The notes under the pieces: model-generated
What the model was told of the DNA's origin: nothing
The model's input: the letters and a program-made list of their open reading frames with translations, nothing else
Databases searched by the model: none
In this document: positions 8,060 to 15,388 of the stretch, piece by piece
Position numbering within the stretch: the first letter of the stretch is position 1
Layout of the letters: the number at the start of each line of letters is the position of its first letter
Made by a program: the position numbers and the translations under genes
Assembly (NCBI GenBank): GCA_025351525.1
Contig: JANXVV010000478.1
Span: 1 to 15,585, forward strand
Direction: 5' to 3'
Source: Humisphaera sp.
Lineage (GTDB): Bacteria; Planctomycetota; Phycisphaerae; Tepidisphaerales; Tepidisphaeraceae
DNA: 15,585 nucleotides

Positions 8060-8112
8060 AACCGTAGCAACAGTCGCACATCTGCCGGGTATTTTGCGAC
8101 GGAACCTTCAAT

Positions 8113-10587
8113 ATGCTCAAACCGCTTTCTCAATTTGGGTTGTATGCCTTGGGCATCCTGGCGATTTCGGCCAGGATGACGGCGGCAGAACCTTCGTCCG
8201 CAGGCATCGAGTTCTTTGAGAAGAACATTCGGCCCGTGCTGGCCGAGAAATGTTACCAATGCCACAGTGCGGCTGCGGAGAAGATCAAGAGCAACCTGCT
8301 GCTCGATACGCGTGAAGGATTGCTGAAAGGGGGCGATGGCGGTCCATCGGTCATTCCGGGGGATGTAGAGAAAAGCCCGCTCGCGATTGCGATTCGGTAT
8401 GCCGACAAAGAGATGCAGATGCCGCCGAAGCATCAGTTGCCGGCGGAGCAGATCAAGTTGTTCGAGCAATGGATCAAGATGGGTGCCCCGGGCCCGCGCG
8501 TCGGCCCGGCGGTGAAAGCGCCCGAGCTGTTCGACTATGTGAAGGCCAAAACATTCTGGTCGTTTCAACCGGTCAAAGATTCAGCTCCGCCCACGATCGG
8601 CGAATCATCTCATCCCATCGATCGCTTCATCGCGGCCAGGCGCGCGGCGATGAAAATTTCCGCCGGGCCGCTTGCGGATCGCCGCACGCTGATTCGCCGG
8701 TTGACGTTTGATCTCATCGGCCTTCCGCCGACACCGGAAGAGGTGGATGCGTTCACAATGGATTCGTCTGCCGATGCGTGGACCAAAGTGATCGATCGCC
8801 TGCTGGCCTCCCCGGCGTATGGCGAGAAATGGGGGCGGCACTGGCTCGATCTGGTTCGCTACGCCGACACCTCCGGTTGCAACAGCGACTACCCGATTCC
8901 GGCGGCTTACAAATATCGCAACTACGTCATCGACTCGTTCAATCGGGACAAACCCTACGACCAATTTTTGAAGGAGCAGATCGCCGGGGATCTGTTGCCG
9001 CACCAAAATGAGGCGGAAAAATTCGAGCATGTCATCGCCACCGGGTATCTGGCGATCGCCCGGCGATTCGGATCGCGACAGGCGGAATTTCATCTGACCC
9101 TCGACGATGCGATCGACAACATGGGCAAGTCGATGCTCGGGCTGTCGCTGGGATGCGCCCGCTGCCATGACCATAAATTCGACCCGATTCCGGCCAGCGA
9201 TTATTACGGCATCTACGGCATCCTGAGCAGCACGAAATTTGCGTTCCCCGGCACGGAGATTTATCAGCATCCGAAAAATTTCACCGTCCTGGCCGGCGGG
9301 GAAATAGCCGAGGCTTACGGCAAGCGCGAAGTGGAAATGTCCGCGCTCGACGACCGTTATGAACGGCTGTTGCAGGCCCGGAAACCGCTCGAAATCGCCG
9401 ATCGCGAAAATAAGAAAAGCGGCACGCCGGTCAAGCCGCCCGTGATGACGAAAGCGAACGCCGATCTTCCCCACACGTTGGCGGAAGTGAAAGCGGAGAT
9501 GGTGGCGATCAAGGAAAAACTCAAGCAGAAGGAGACGCACCCGCTGCCCGTGGAGAAAGCGTATGCCGTCTTCGAGGGGACGCCTGCCAACGCCCATATT
9601 CTGCGAAAAGGCGATCCGAAATCGCTCGGCGACGAAGCGCCGCGCGGATTTTTGCAGGTGCTCGGCGGGCAGAAAGTTCCTGTGACGGAGAAGGGCAGTG
9701 GCCGTCTGGAACTGGCGGAGTGGATCGCCAGCGCGGGCAACCCCCTGACCTCGCGGGTGATGGTCAATCGAATCTGGCAGGGACATTTCGGCAACGGGAT
9801 CGTGCAGACCCCGAACGACTTCGGGGCGCGCGGCAAGGTGCCGACCCACCCCGAGTTGCTCGACTGGTTGGCCTCTCGATTCGTTCAAAATGGGTGGTCG
9901 ATCAAGGCCATGCATCGCCTGATCCTGACGTCGCAGACCTATCAGTTGGCCAGTGATGATGACAACGAGACTCACTCGGCTGGCAACTCCGCGATCGACG
10001 CGAACAACGACGGACTGTGGCATTTCAACCGCCGTCGACTGGAAGCTGAAGAGGTTCGTGATTCATTGTTGGCGATGGGTGGCGCGTTGGAAAGTGGCGA
10101 GGGTGGCCCGCATCCTTTCCCAACGGAAAGCGAGTGGAAGTTTTCGCAGCATCGACCTTTCGTGGCGACGTATGAGACGAACCGCCGCAGCGTCTATCTG
10201 ATGCAGCAGCGGATCAAACGGCATCCTTTTCTGGAAGTGTTCGACGGGGCGGACACCAATTCCGTGACCGCCGGTCGAGCTCGGGAAACCAGCCCGCTGC
10301 AGGCGCTGTTCTATCTGAACGATCCGCTGGCCCACGATGCGGCCAATCGATTTGCGGCCCGCCTTGCGGCATACGGCCCGGAAGACCGGCAAATCGACGC
10401 GGCGTTTCGACTCTGCTTCGCACGTACCACGACGAGCGATGAACGACTGCTGGCGCACGAATATCTGCGCGACACGATCGACCGAATGAAGCGCGCCGAG
10501 GTGCCCGAAGATCGTCAAGCGCAATCCGCACTGGCAAGTTACGTCCGCGTACTGCTGGGAAGCAACGAGTTTTTCTACGTCGATTAG
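8113..10587 (+). CDS. Secreted PSCyt1-DUF1549-DUF1553 cytochrome-like protein
   Basis: The 824-residue product has a signal peptide (cleavage after TAA, residue 25). It shows the planctomycete three-part layout. The PSCyt1 haem domain carries CYQCH (47-51) and a likely axial Met in MPPK (103). DUF1549 spans roughly 165-375, with RRLTFDLIGLPPTPEEVDAF and YGEKWGRHWLDLVRYAD, and a second CxxCH, CARCH (348-352). DUF1553 spans from about 530 to 810, with NPLTSRVMVNRIWQGHFG and TPNDFGARGKVPTHPELLDWLA. Two CxxCH sites suggest covalent haem and electron transfer in the periplasm, though the family's reaction is not established. The next gene encodes a DUF1501 protein, the usual partner, 122 bases downstream on the same strand. 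The ATG at 8113 is supported by the signal peptide. Confidence 0.95.
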   Translation: MLKPLSQFGLYALGILAISARMTAAEPSSAGIEFFEKNIRPVLAEKCYQCHSAAAEKIKSNLLLDTREGLLKGGDGGPSVIPGDVEKSPLAIAIRYADKEMQMPPKHQLPAEQIKLFEQWIKMGAPGPRVGPAVKAPELFDYVKAKTFWSFQPVKDSAPPTIGESSHPIDRFIAARRAAMKISAGPLADRRTLIRRLTFDLIGLPPTPEEVDAFTMDSSADAWTKVIDRLLASPAYGEKWGRHWLDLVRYADTSGCNSDYPIPAAYKYRNYVIDSFNRDKPYDQFLKEQIAGDLLPHQNEAEKFEHVIATGYLAIARRFGSRQAEFHLTLDDAIDNMGKSMLGLSLGCARCHDHKFDPIPASDYYGIYGILSSTKFAFPGTEIYQHPKNFTVLAGGEIAEAYGKREVEMSALDDRYERLLQARKPLEIADRENKKSGTPVKPPVMTKANADLPHTLAEVKAEMVAIKEKLKQKETHPLPVEKAYAVFEGTPANAHILRKGDPKSLGDEAPRGFLQVLGGQKVPVTEKGSGRLELAEWIASAGNPLTSRVMVNRIWQGHFGNGIVQTPNDFGARGKVPTHPELLDWLASRFVQNGWSIKAMHRLILTSQTYQLASDDDNETHSAGNSAIDANNDGLWHFNRRRLEAEEVRDSLLAMGGALESGEGGPHPFPTESEWKFSQHRPFVATYETNRRSVYLMQQRIKRHPFLEVFDGADTNSVTAGRARETSPLQALFYLNDPLAHDAANRFAARLAAYGPEDRQIDAAFRLCFARTTTSDERLLAHEYLRDTIDRMKRAEVPEDRQAQSALASYVRVLLGSNEFFYVD

Positions 10588-10603
10588 CGCCTCTTGAAAT
10601 AAG

Positions 10604-10683
10604 TCGTTTATCGCCGTCCCGGAGGGACGGGATTTTTCCGAGGTCGCGAAAGAATCCCGTCCCTTCGGGACGGCGCTAAACGA
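10604..10683. repeat. Inverted doublet of CCGTCCC/GGGACGG palindromes
   Basis: The arms 10604-10634 and 10653-10683 pair over 31 bases with two mismatches, around an 18-base loop. Each arm is itself a hairpin: CCGTCCC GGA GGGACGG (10614-10630) and CCGTCCC TTC GGGACGG (10657-10673). The outer tags are TTTATC (10607-10612) and, on the other strand, TTTAGC (10680-10675). It lies between two genes that are probably transcribed together, so the folded RNA could attenuate or stabilise the message; no T-tract follows the right arm. Confidence 0.85.
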
Positions 10684-10709
10684 AGAGACTTCACACGTGA
10701 AAGTGTTCC

Positions 10710-12074
10710 ATGACGACTTCAAACATTTCGCGCCGCTCGATGCTTCGCTCTCTCGCAGCGGGATCGATCTTGCTCCCCGGCATCGTCTCCCAACTGCTCG
10801 CGGACGCCGGCGCGGTCGATCCTTTGGCCACGAAATCGCCGCATTTCCCCGGCAAAGCTAAACGCGTCATATTCCTTTATATGAGCGGTGGAATTTCCCA
10901 CATGGACACGTTCGACCCCAAGCCCAAACTCGCCGAGATGGGCGGAAAATCACCGGCGGCCAGGCCGGGGGCGCGCTACCTCCAACCGTTCTGGGATTTT
11001 CAACGCGGCGGGAAATGCGGCACGGAAGTCAGCGATCTTTTTCCCCACCTGCGCGACTGCATGGATGATGTCTGCCTCATCCGCTCGATGCGCGGCGACC
11101 ATCAGGATCACTTTCAGGCCACCCTCGGCATCCACACCGGTTCCGTCTCCTTCGCACGGCCCAGTCTCGGTTCGTGGGTCAGCTACGGGCTGGGGACCGA
11201 AAATCAGAACATGCCGAGCTTCGTCGTTCTCGCGCCGCAGTTGCCGTATGCGGGCAGCCAGGTCTGGTCGAGTGATTTCCTGCCCGGCGCGCACAACGGA
11301 ACGCGCGTGCTGGCCGGCAGGGAACCGATCCCCGATCTGAATCGCCGTTCGCTGACGCCGGATATTCAAGAAGCGGAACTGGGTCTGCTCGCGCAGTTCA
11401 ATCGACAACATCAGCAACTGCATCCGACCGATCCGGCGCTGGCCGCACGGATCAAAAGTTTCGAGACGGCATTCGGCATGCAGATGGTGATGCCCGAGGT
11501 GCTCGATCTCTCGAAAGAAACCGATGCCACCCTCGATCTTTACGGCCTGGAGCGAGGCAGCGCCAAAGGCTTCGGCTGGCAGTGTCTCGTCGCCCGTCGA
11601 CTGGTCGAGAGGGGCGTGCGATTCGTCGAATTGATCGACAGCGGTTCCAACAACAATTGGGACAGCCATAGCGATATGCACGCCCATGCCCCGCTGGCGA
11701 AGAACGTCGATCGACCCATCGCCGGCCTCCTCCGCGATCTGAAATCGCGAGGTCTGCTCGAAGACACACTCGTGGTGTTTACGACCGAATTCGGCCGCAC
11801 CCCGACCACCGATGGCCCGCTGGGTCGCAGCCATCACAACAGCGCCTACAGCTCATGGCTTGCCGGTGCCGGGGTGCGGGGCGGCATGGTCCACGGCAAG
11901 ACCGATGAATTCGGCGCGAAGGTGATCGAGGATGAAGTCCACGTCCACGACTTTCACGCAACGATCCTGCACCTGCTGGGCCTGAATCACGAGAAATTGA
12001 CGTTCCGCCACGCCGGCCGTGATTTTCGGTTGACGGATGTGAGCGGGAATGTGGTGAAGGCGATTTTGACGTGA
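10710..12074 (+). CDS. Tat-exported DUF1501 protein
   Basis: The 454-residue protein begins with a twin-arginine signal (SRRSMLRSLAAGS, RR at 8-9) and so is probably exported folded. DUF1501 has an alkaline-phosphatase/sulfatase-like fold; its substrate is not known. Family features include RVIFLYMSGGISHMDTFDPKP (from residue 52), GSNNNWDSHSDMHAH (near 312-326), FTTEFGRTP (near 355-363) and the closing HVHDFHATILHLLGL and HAGRDFRLTDV. The length is typical. It follows the DUF1549/DUF1553 gene and is probably cotranscribed with it, the arrangement found repeatedly in planctomycete genomes. The ATG at 10710 is placed directly before the Tat signal; no Shine-Dalgarno sequence is obvious. Confidence 0.95.
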   Translation: MTTSNISRRSMLRSLAAGSILLPGIVSQLLADAGAVDPLATKSPHFPGKAKRVIFLYMSGGISHMDTFDPKPKLAEMGGKSPAARPGARYLQPFWDFQRGGKCGTEVSDLFPHLRDCMDDVCLIRSMRGDHQDHFQATLGIHTGSVSFARPSLGSWVSYGLGTENQNMPSFVVLAPQLPYAGSQVWSSDFLPGAHNGTRVLAGREPIPDLNRRSLTPDIQEAELGLLAQFNRQHQQLHPTDPALAARIKSFETAFGMQMVMPEVLDLSKETDATLDLYGLERGSAKGFGWQCLVARRLVERGVRFVELIDSGSNNNWDSHSDMHAHAPLAKNVDRPIAGLLRDLKSRGLLEDTLVVFTTEFGRTPTTDGPLGRSHHNSAYSSWLAGAGVRGGMVHGKTDEFGAKVIEDEVHVHDFHATILHLLGLNHEKLTFRHAGRDFRLTDVSGNVVKAILT

Positions 12075-12083
12075 GAGAAGATT

Positions 12084-12211
12084 GCCCACGAAGGGACACG
12101 AAGGAGGAACACGAAAAATTAAATGAAGAATGCACGGGCGAGACGCCCATGCCACCCGTTTTATAAATCTGTATTTCCCCTTCGTGTCTTTCTTCGTGTC
12201 CCTTCGTGGGC
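12084..12211. repeat. Long inverted repeat with a second palindrome in its loop
   Basis: GCCCACGAAGGGACACGAAG (12084-12103) pairs perfectly over 20 bases with its complement at 12192-12211, and looser pairing continues inward to about 12116 and 12181. The arms consist of near-tandem CACGAAGG-like units. The loop contains a separate repeat unit (12131-12162) also found at the right end of the window, so this element is a mosaic of two families. Confidence 0.85.
12131..12162. repeat. Single GGGCG-AGA-CGCCC repeat unit
   Basis: A hairpin GGGCG AGA CGCCC is followed by ATGCCACCCGTTTT. The 27 bases from 12136 to 12162 are identical to the reverse complement of 15517-15543. It is a single copy here and a doublet at the end of the window. 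It lies inside the loop of the larger inverted repeat. Confidence 0.85.
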
Positions 12212-12219
12212 GGTTTTTT
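12192..12219 (+). terminator. Terminator-like end of the DUF1501 unit
   Basis: The right arm of the long inverted repeat ends in GGGCGG followed by six T residues (12214-12219). For rightward transcription this is a strong GC-rich stem followed by a U-tract, about 120 bases after the DUF1501 stop. The stem's loop is long (about 88 bases), which makes it an atypical intrinsic terminator. Confidence 0.4.
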
Positions 12220-12240
12220 CCGAAAGCGAAGAAAGGTTCC

Positions 12241-13602
12241 TCATTTCTCAAAGCCGATGGATTTGATGCGTATCCATTCTCCTTTTGCCCCGCTGCCCAC
12301 CGGATCAAATCGCAACTGCGTGATCGGCCCACGCCAGAGGGGATGATCGGAAAGCGGCACGCGAATCCTGTGATCGTCTCCATCTGAATTCAATGGACAC
12401 GCTATGGAACGAGCATCTGAAAACTCCGCGTCGTTCAGCCGTCGCCAATAGAGGCGACCGTCATTTCGAGCCGAGTGACAGGCGGCTTCAATCACCAGTG
12501 TCCCGGCATCTTCGGCGCGCCAAAAGCCAACGGGGCCGATGAGCTGCGGGTCGTCCGCTTCCATGAGGACATTCAATTCCCCACGAATCGGCCATCCGGT
12601 GTCGATGGCGTGCGCGTAGGTCCAACCCTGGCGATCCTTCTCGAACCGGTAGTGGGGCGGCGCGGGTTTGTCCGCATGGGTGTAAACATAGCGGCGAATT
12701 TCGTCCAGCTTTCCGAGCACCAGGTCGTATCGGTATTCGTGTGCGATGTTCGAGTCGATGATCTCGCGCGGCTGCGGGGCAATGTAACCGGTGGGGTTAT
12801 CGTGCGCACCGCCCTTACCGGGTTTTCCGGCGAATCCCCCTTTATAATCGCACACGCCGGGAGCCCAGATGCCGAGGCCGAAATCATCGTCGTTCAGCAG
12901 GGCCGTCCACGATTCGGTGGCCGTCCATGATGACCAGGGACCGGCTTCTCCTTTCCGTTTTTCGATCCGCGATACCGCATCGCCGGTGAACGGTTTATCA
13001 CCGGTGTAGGTCATCAGGCGATAGAACGGGCCATTGGTGTAGAGTGCCGGAAGCTCCTGATGGCGGGCGGGGTATGGGGTGTGGTCGGGTCGATTGTTCA
13101 CCAGACGGCAGCGGGCATGGACCGCCGACTGCTCCAGTTCAAACCAGCACTCGAACGTGCATTCACCGGGAACATTGTCAAGTGGCCAATGCATCGGGAT
13201 GCACTTGATATACAGCTTCCTCCCGTCGTTCTGATGCTCCAACAGTTTCGAGCCATTGCCGAAGGCGTCGCCCACCTGGATCGGATTCCAACCGATGAAG
13301 TTCCAGTTGGCCTTGGGTTCCTTTCCCTCGACGCGGAAGGGGACGGGGCCGGAATAATAGGACATCTGGATCTGCCGTCCGAAATCCCAACTGTTGACAA
13401 GGTTGTCCTGCGAACCGCTTTTGGAAAGGTAGGTGATGGAACCGCCAAGGTTGAGATCGACCCCGAGGCGGATGACGCCGTTGTCGAGATAGCTCATCTT
13501 CGGTTCGTGGCGGGCGACGCGGGCCAGGCCGTTGCCATCCTCGGCGAATGCGGCGACGGCGAAAAGGAGCGTGAGAAGAACGCCCTGGATCGGTTTGGTC
13601 AT
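12241..13602 (-). CDS. Secreted protein, probable mutarotase-like and carbohydrate-related beta-sandwich
   Basis: The 453-residue product has a signal peptide (MTKPIQGVLLTLLFAVAAFA, cleavage after residue 20). I do not recognise a named family. The N-terminal part (DNGVIRLGVDLNLGGSITYL, 40-59; NLVNSWDFGRQIQMSYYSGP, 67-86) looks like a galactose-mutarotase-type beta-sandwich of the kind common in glycan-acting enzymes. The last 140 residues (about 310-453) form a second beta-rich module ending GPITQLRFDPVG...WIRIKSIGF, resembling modules appended to secreted glycoside-active proteins. No catalytic acid can be assigned, so it may bind sugar. The ATG at 13602 is chosen over a TTG at 13653, because the signal peptide begins there. 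It converges with the DUF1501 gene and is divergent from the protease. Confidence 0.8.
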   Translation of the reverse strand: MTKPIQGVLLTLLFAVAAFAEDGNGLARVARHEPKMSYLDNGVIRLGVDLNLGGSITYLSKSGSQDNLVNSWDFGRQIQMSYYSGPVPFRVEGKEPKANWNFIGWNPIQVGDAFGNGSKLLEHQNDGRKLYIKCIPMHWPLDNVPGECTFECWFELEQSAVHARCRLVNNRPDHTPYPARHQELPALYTNGPFYRLMTYTGDKPFTGDAVSRIEKRKGEAGPWSSWTATESWTALLNDDDFGLGIWAPGVCDYKGGFAGKPGKGGAHDNPTGYIAPQPREIIDSNIAHEYRYDLVLGKLDEIRRYVYTHADKPAPPHYRFEKDRQGWTYAHAIDTGWPIRGELNVLMEADDPQLIGPVGFWRAEDAGTLVIEAACHSARNDGRLYWRRLNDAEFSDARSIACPLNSDGDDHRIRVPLSDHPLWRGPITQLRFDPVGSGAKGEWIRIKSIGFEK

Positions 13603-13620
13603 ACCGGAAAGAACGCTCCA

Positions 13621-13767
13621 TATAGCCCGGCGTTTACGCCGGTTTTTTGTCAACCCGAAGAAAAACCGAGTAGTGGTTCAGTTTGAATTGTGGTGTAGGC
13701 TTCCAGCCTGCATTTCAGAAGCAGGCTGGAAGCCCGCACCAAAAACCGGCGTAAACGCCGGGCTGTG
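13621..13767. repeat. Nested palindromes between divergent genes, with inward T-tracts
   Basis: The outer arms 13624-13642 and 13746-13764 pair perfectly over 19 bases. Each arm is a hairpin, CCGGCG TTTA CGCCGG or its complement. The left arm is followed inward by T6 (13643-13648) and the right arm, on the minus strand, by T5 (13745-13741), so both resemble intrinsic terminators facing each other. Inside lies a second inverted repeat, 13692-13711 with 13721-13740, pairing at 18 of 20 bases (GGCTTCCAGCCTGC core). The outer tags are TATAGC (13621-13626) and GCTGTG (13762-13767). Confidence 0.85.
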
Positions 13768-13805
13768 TGAAGAGGGGATTTCCAAACAATGCCGCCCCGC
13801 GCGCA

Positions 13806-13811
13806 TACTAT
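13806..13811 (+). promoter_or_regulatory. Candidate -10 element of the protease gene
   Basis: TACTAT lies five bases before the GTG at 13817, with no Shine-Dalgarno sequence between. The same hexamer precedes the start at 2215 by four bases. A -35 is unclear; TTTCCA at 13779-13784 would be 21 bases upstream. Confidence 0.25.
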
Positions 13812-13816
13812 CCACC

Positions 13817-15355
13817 GTGAATACATCATTCGCGTATCGAATTTTCGCTATCCTCGTCCTGACGTTCGCCATCGCGTCACTGTCGCACGCCGGGCCGGCC
13901 ACCGCTCCGGCCACCCGTTCATCCACTCGGCCCACCACCAAAGTCGCGCAGACGAAAGAGAGCAGGGTTCGCGAGCTGACGGAAAAATCGATTCGCTTGC
14001 TCAATCGTAAAAAGTACCCGGAGGCCGAGTCAATTCTGGCCGAAGCGCTCTCGCTCGATCCCAAGGAACCGACGAATCTTTACAACATGGCCTGCCTGCT
14101 GGCGCTGACTGGCCGCAAGGATTCCGCCGTCGATTTTCTGGAGCGGTCGGCGGATGAGGGATTCATCGATTTCATCCACATCACCCAGGACACCGATCTG
14201 ATCGGCCTGCATGAAGACGCTCGCTACAAAGCCTTCATGGGCAAGAAGGATCAGTACCAGCGCAAAGCCGCCGAGGCGGTGGTGGATGCGTTGAAGAAGC
14301 GATTCGGGCAGGACTATTTGTATGAGATTGACGATGCGGACAAGCTGATCTTCGCGACGAACACCGATCGCCCGACGCTCGATGCGCTCAAGCAGAATCT
14401 GGTGCGGCAGGCGCACAGCCAGTGGGCGCAGATCTTCGAGCACAAGCCCGATCAATACATCGCCGTGGTGGTGCCGACCCCGCGCGAGTTCCACAAGATC
14501 ATGCCGATCCAGGGAGTTGAGGGTTTTTATCGGCATGATGTGCGGACGCTGATCGCCAAGGGTTTGGGATTTGTAACCACCCACGAATTCACCCATGCCC
14601 TTCACGCGGCGGATCTGGATCCGCTCGGGCAGGAGCATCCGATCTGGCTTGTCGAAGGAATGGCGGTGCTGTTCGAGCGGGCCGAGTATGAAAAAAGCGC
14701 CGACGGTGACGAGGTGTTGATCCCGAAGGACAACGAACGTCTGGTTCGGTTGCAGGCCGAGGCACGGCAGAAAAAGCTGATGCCGTTGGCCCGATTGCTC
14801 AAGATGGATCAGAAGGAGTTTCTCGGCGAGCGGGTGCTGCAATGCTACGCCGAAAGCGGTAGCGTGATGCAGTATCTGTACGATCATCAACTGCTGCGGA
14901 AATTCTACGATGCGTTCAAGACGGGGTATGCCAAAGATAAAACGGGCCGCGCGGCGTTGGAGGAAACCGTCGGTCAGAAGTTGGAGGTGTTTGAAGAGGA
15001 ATGGAAAGCCTGGATGCTCACCCGCCTGCCTCCGAATCAGAAGATGGGACCGGACAGCCCATACCTCGGCGTGGATTTTGGTGAGGCGAACGATGGGATG
15101 ATGATTCAAACCGTAAAGACCGGCGGCCCGGCGGCCCGCGCGAAGCTGCGCGTCGGCGATGTCATCATCGCGGTCGACGGAATCGAGACGCGCGATTCCA
15201 TGACGTTCATCCCGCTGCTCGTCTCCCATAAACCGGGCGACCGGGTGATTCTGCGGCTGCGGCGGAATCATGCTTATCTGGAAGTGCCGATGATTCTGGG
15301 AAGCCGCAATGATCCGAAGAGCGGTGGGCCGGCGACGAAAGCCGCGTCTTCCTAG
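13817..15355 (+). CDS. Exported TPR - zinc metalloprotease (peptidase MA-like) - PDZ protein
   Basis: The 512-residue product has a signal peptide (VNTSFAYRIFAILVLTFAIA, cleavage after SHA, residue 25). A TPR region follows: YPEAESILAEALSLDPKEP (67-85), then NLYNMACLLALTGRKDSAVD and the EDARYKAFMGKK tail (about 87-144). The protease domain (about 160-400) has HEFTH (256-260) and WLVEGMAVLFE (277-287). Glu280, 20 residues after His260, is the likely third zinc ligand of a gluzincin, as in peptidase MA families. A PDZ domain ends it (415-496; YLGVDF, GPAARAKLRVGDVIIAVDG). It probably cleaves or guards envelope proteins outside the cytoplasm. The frame is open upstream to 13532, but that stretch only translates the palindromic repeat, so the GTG at 13817 is the start. 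Confidence 0.92.
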   Translation: MNTSFAYRIFAILVLTFAIASLSHAGPATAPATRSSTRPTTKVAQTKESRVRELTEKSIRLLNRKKYPEAESILAEALSLDPKEPTNLYNMACLLALTGRKDSAVDFLERSADEGFIDFIHITQDTDLIGLHEDARYKAFMGKKDQYQRKAAEAVVDALKKRFGQDYLYEIDDADKLIFATNTDRPTLDALKQNLVRQAHSQWAQIFEHKPDQYIAVVVPTPREFHKIMPIQGVEGFYRHDVRTLIAKGLGFVTTHEFTHALHAADLDPLGQEHPIWLVEGMAVLFERAEYEKSADGDEVLIPKDNERLVRLQAEARQKKLMPLARLLKMDQKEFLGERVLQCYAESGSVMQYLYDHQLLRKFYDAFKTGYAKDKTGRAALEETVGQKLEVFEEEWKAWMLTRLPPNQKMGPDSPYLGVDFGEANDGMMIQTVKTGGPAARAKLRVGDVIIAVDGIETRDSMTFIPLLVSHKPGDRVILRLRRNHAYLEVPMILGSRNDPKSGGPATKAASS

Positions 15356-15388
15356 CGAGACTGCTTGCTTCGATTGCACATTGCATTA

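Noticed and set aside
7969..8568. 200-residue N-terminal extension of the HEAT/TPR protein
   Set aside because: It would overlap the start of the divergent gene antisense and would bury an obvious signal peptide that begins at 7968.
8605..10023. 472-codon minus-strand open frame
   Set aside because: It is a shadow of the DUF1549/DUF1553 gene, whose domains and haem motifs are unmistakable on the plus strand.
10604..10683. tRNA or other structured RNA gene
   Set aside because: The fold is two hairpins in inverted orientation, with no cloverleaf, CCA end or conserved tRNA bases.
12084..12211. CRISPR array or tandem repeat array
   Set aside because: The CACGAAGG-like units are arranged as two inverted arms, not as regular direct repeats with unique spacers.
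13532..13816. 95-residue N-terminal extension of the protease
   Set aside because: It translates the nested palindrome and overlaps the divergent secreted gene. The signal peptide begins at the GTG at 13817.
14030..15379. 449-codon minus-strand open frame
   Set aside because: It is antisense to the TPR-protease-PDZ gene and has no domain or signal peptide.
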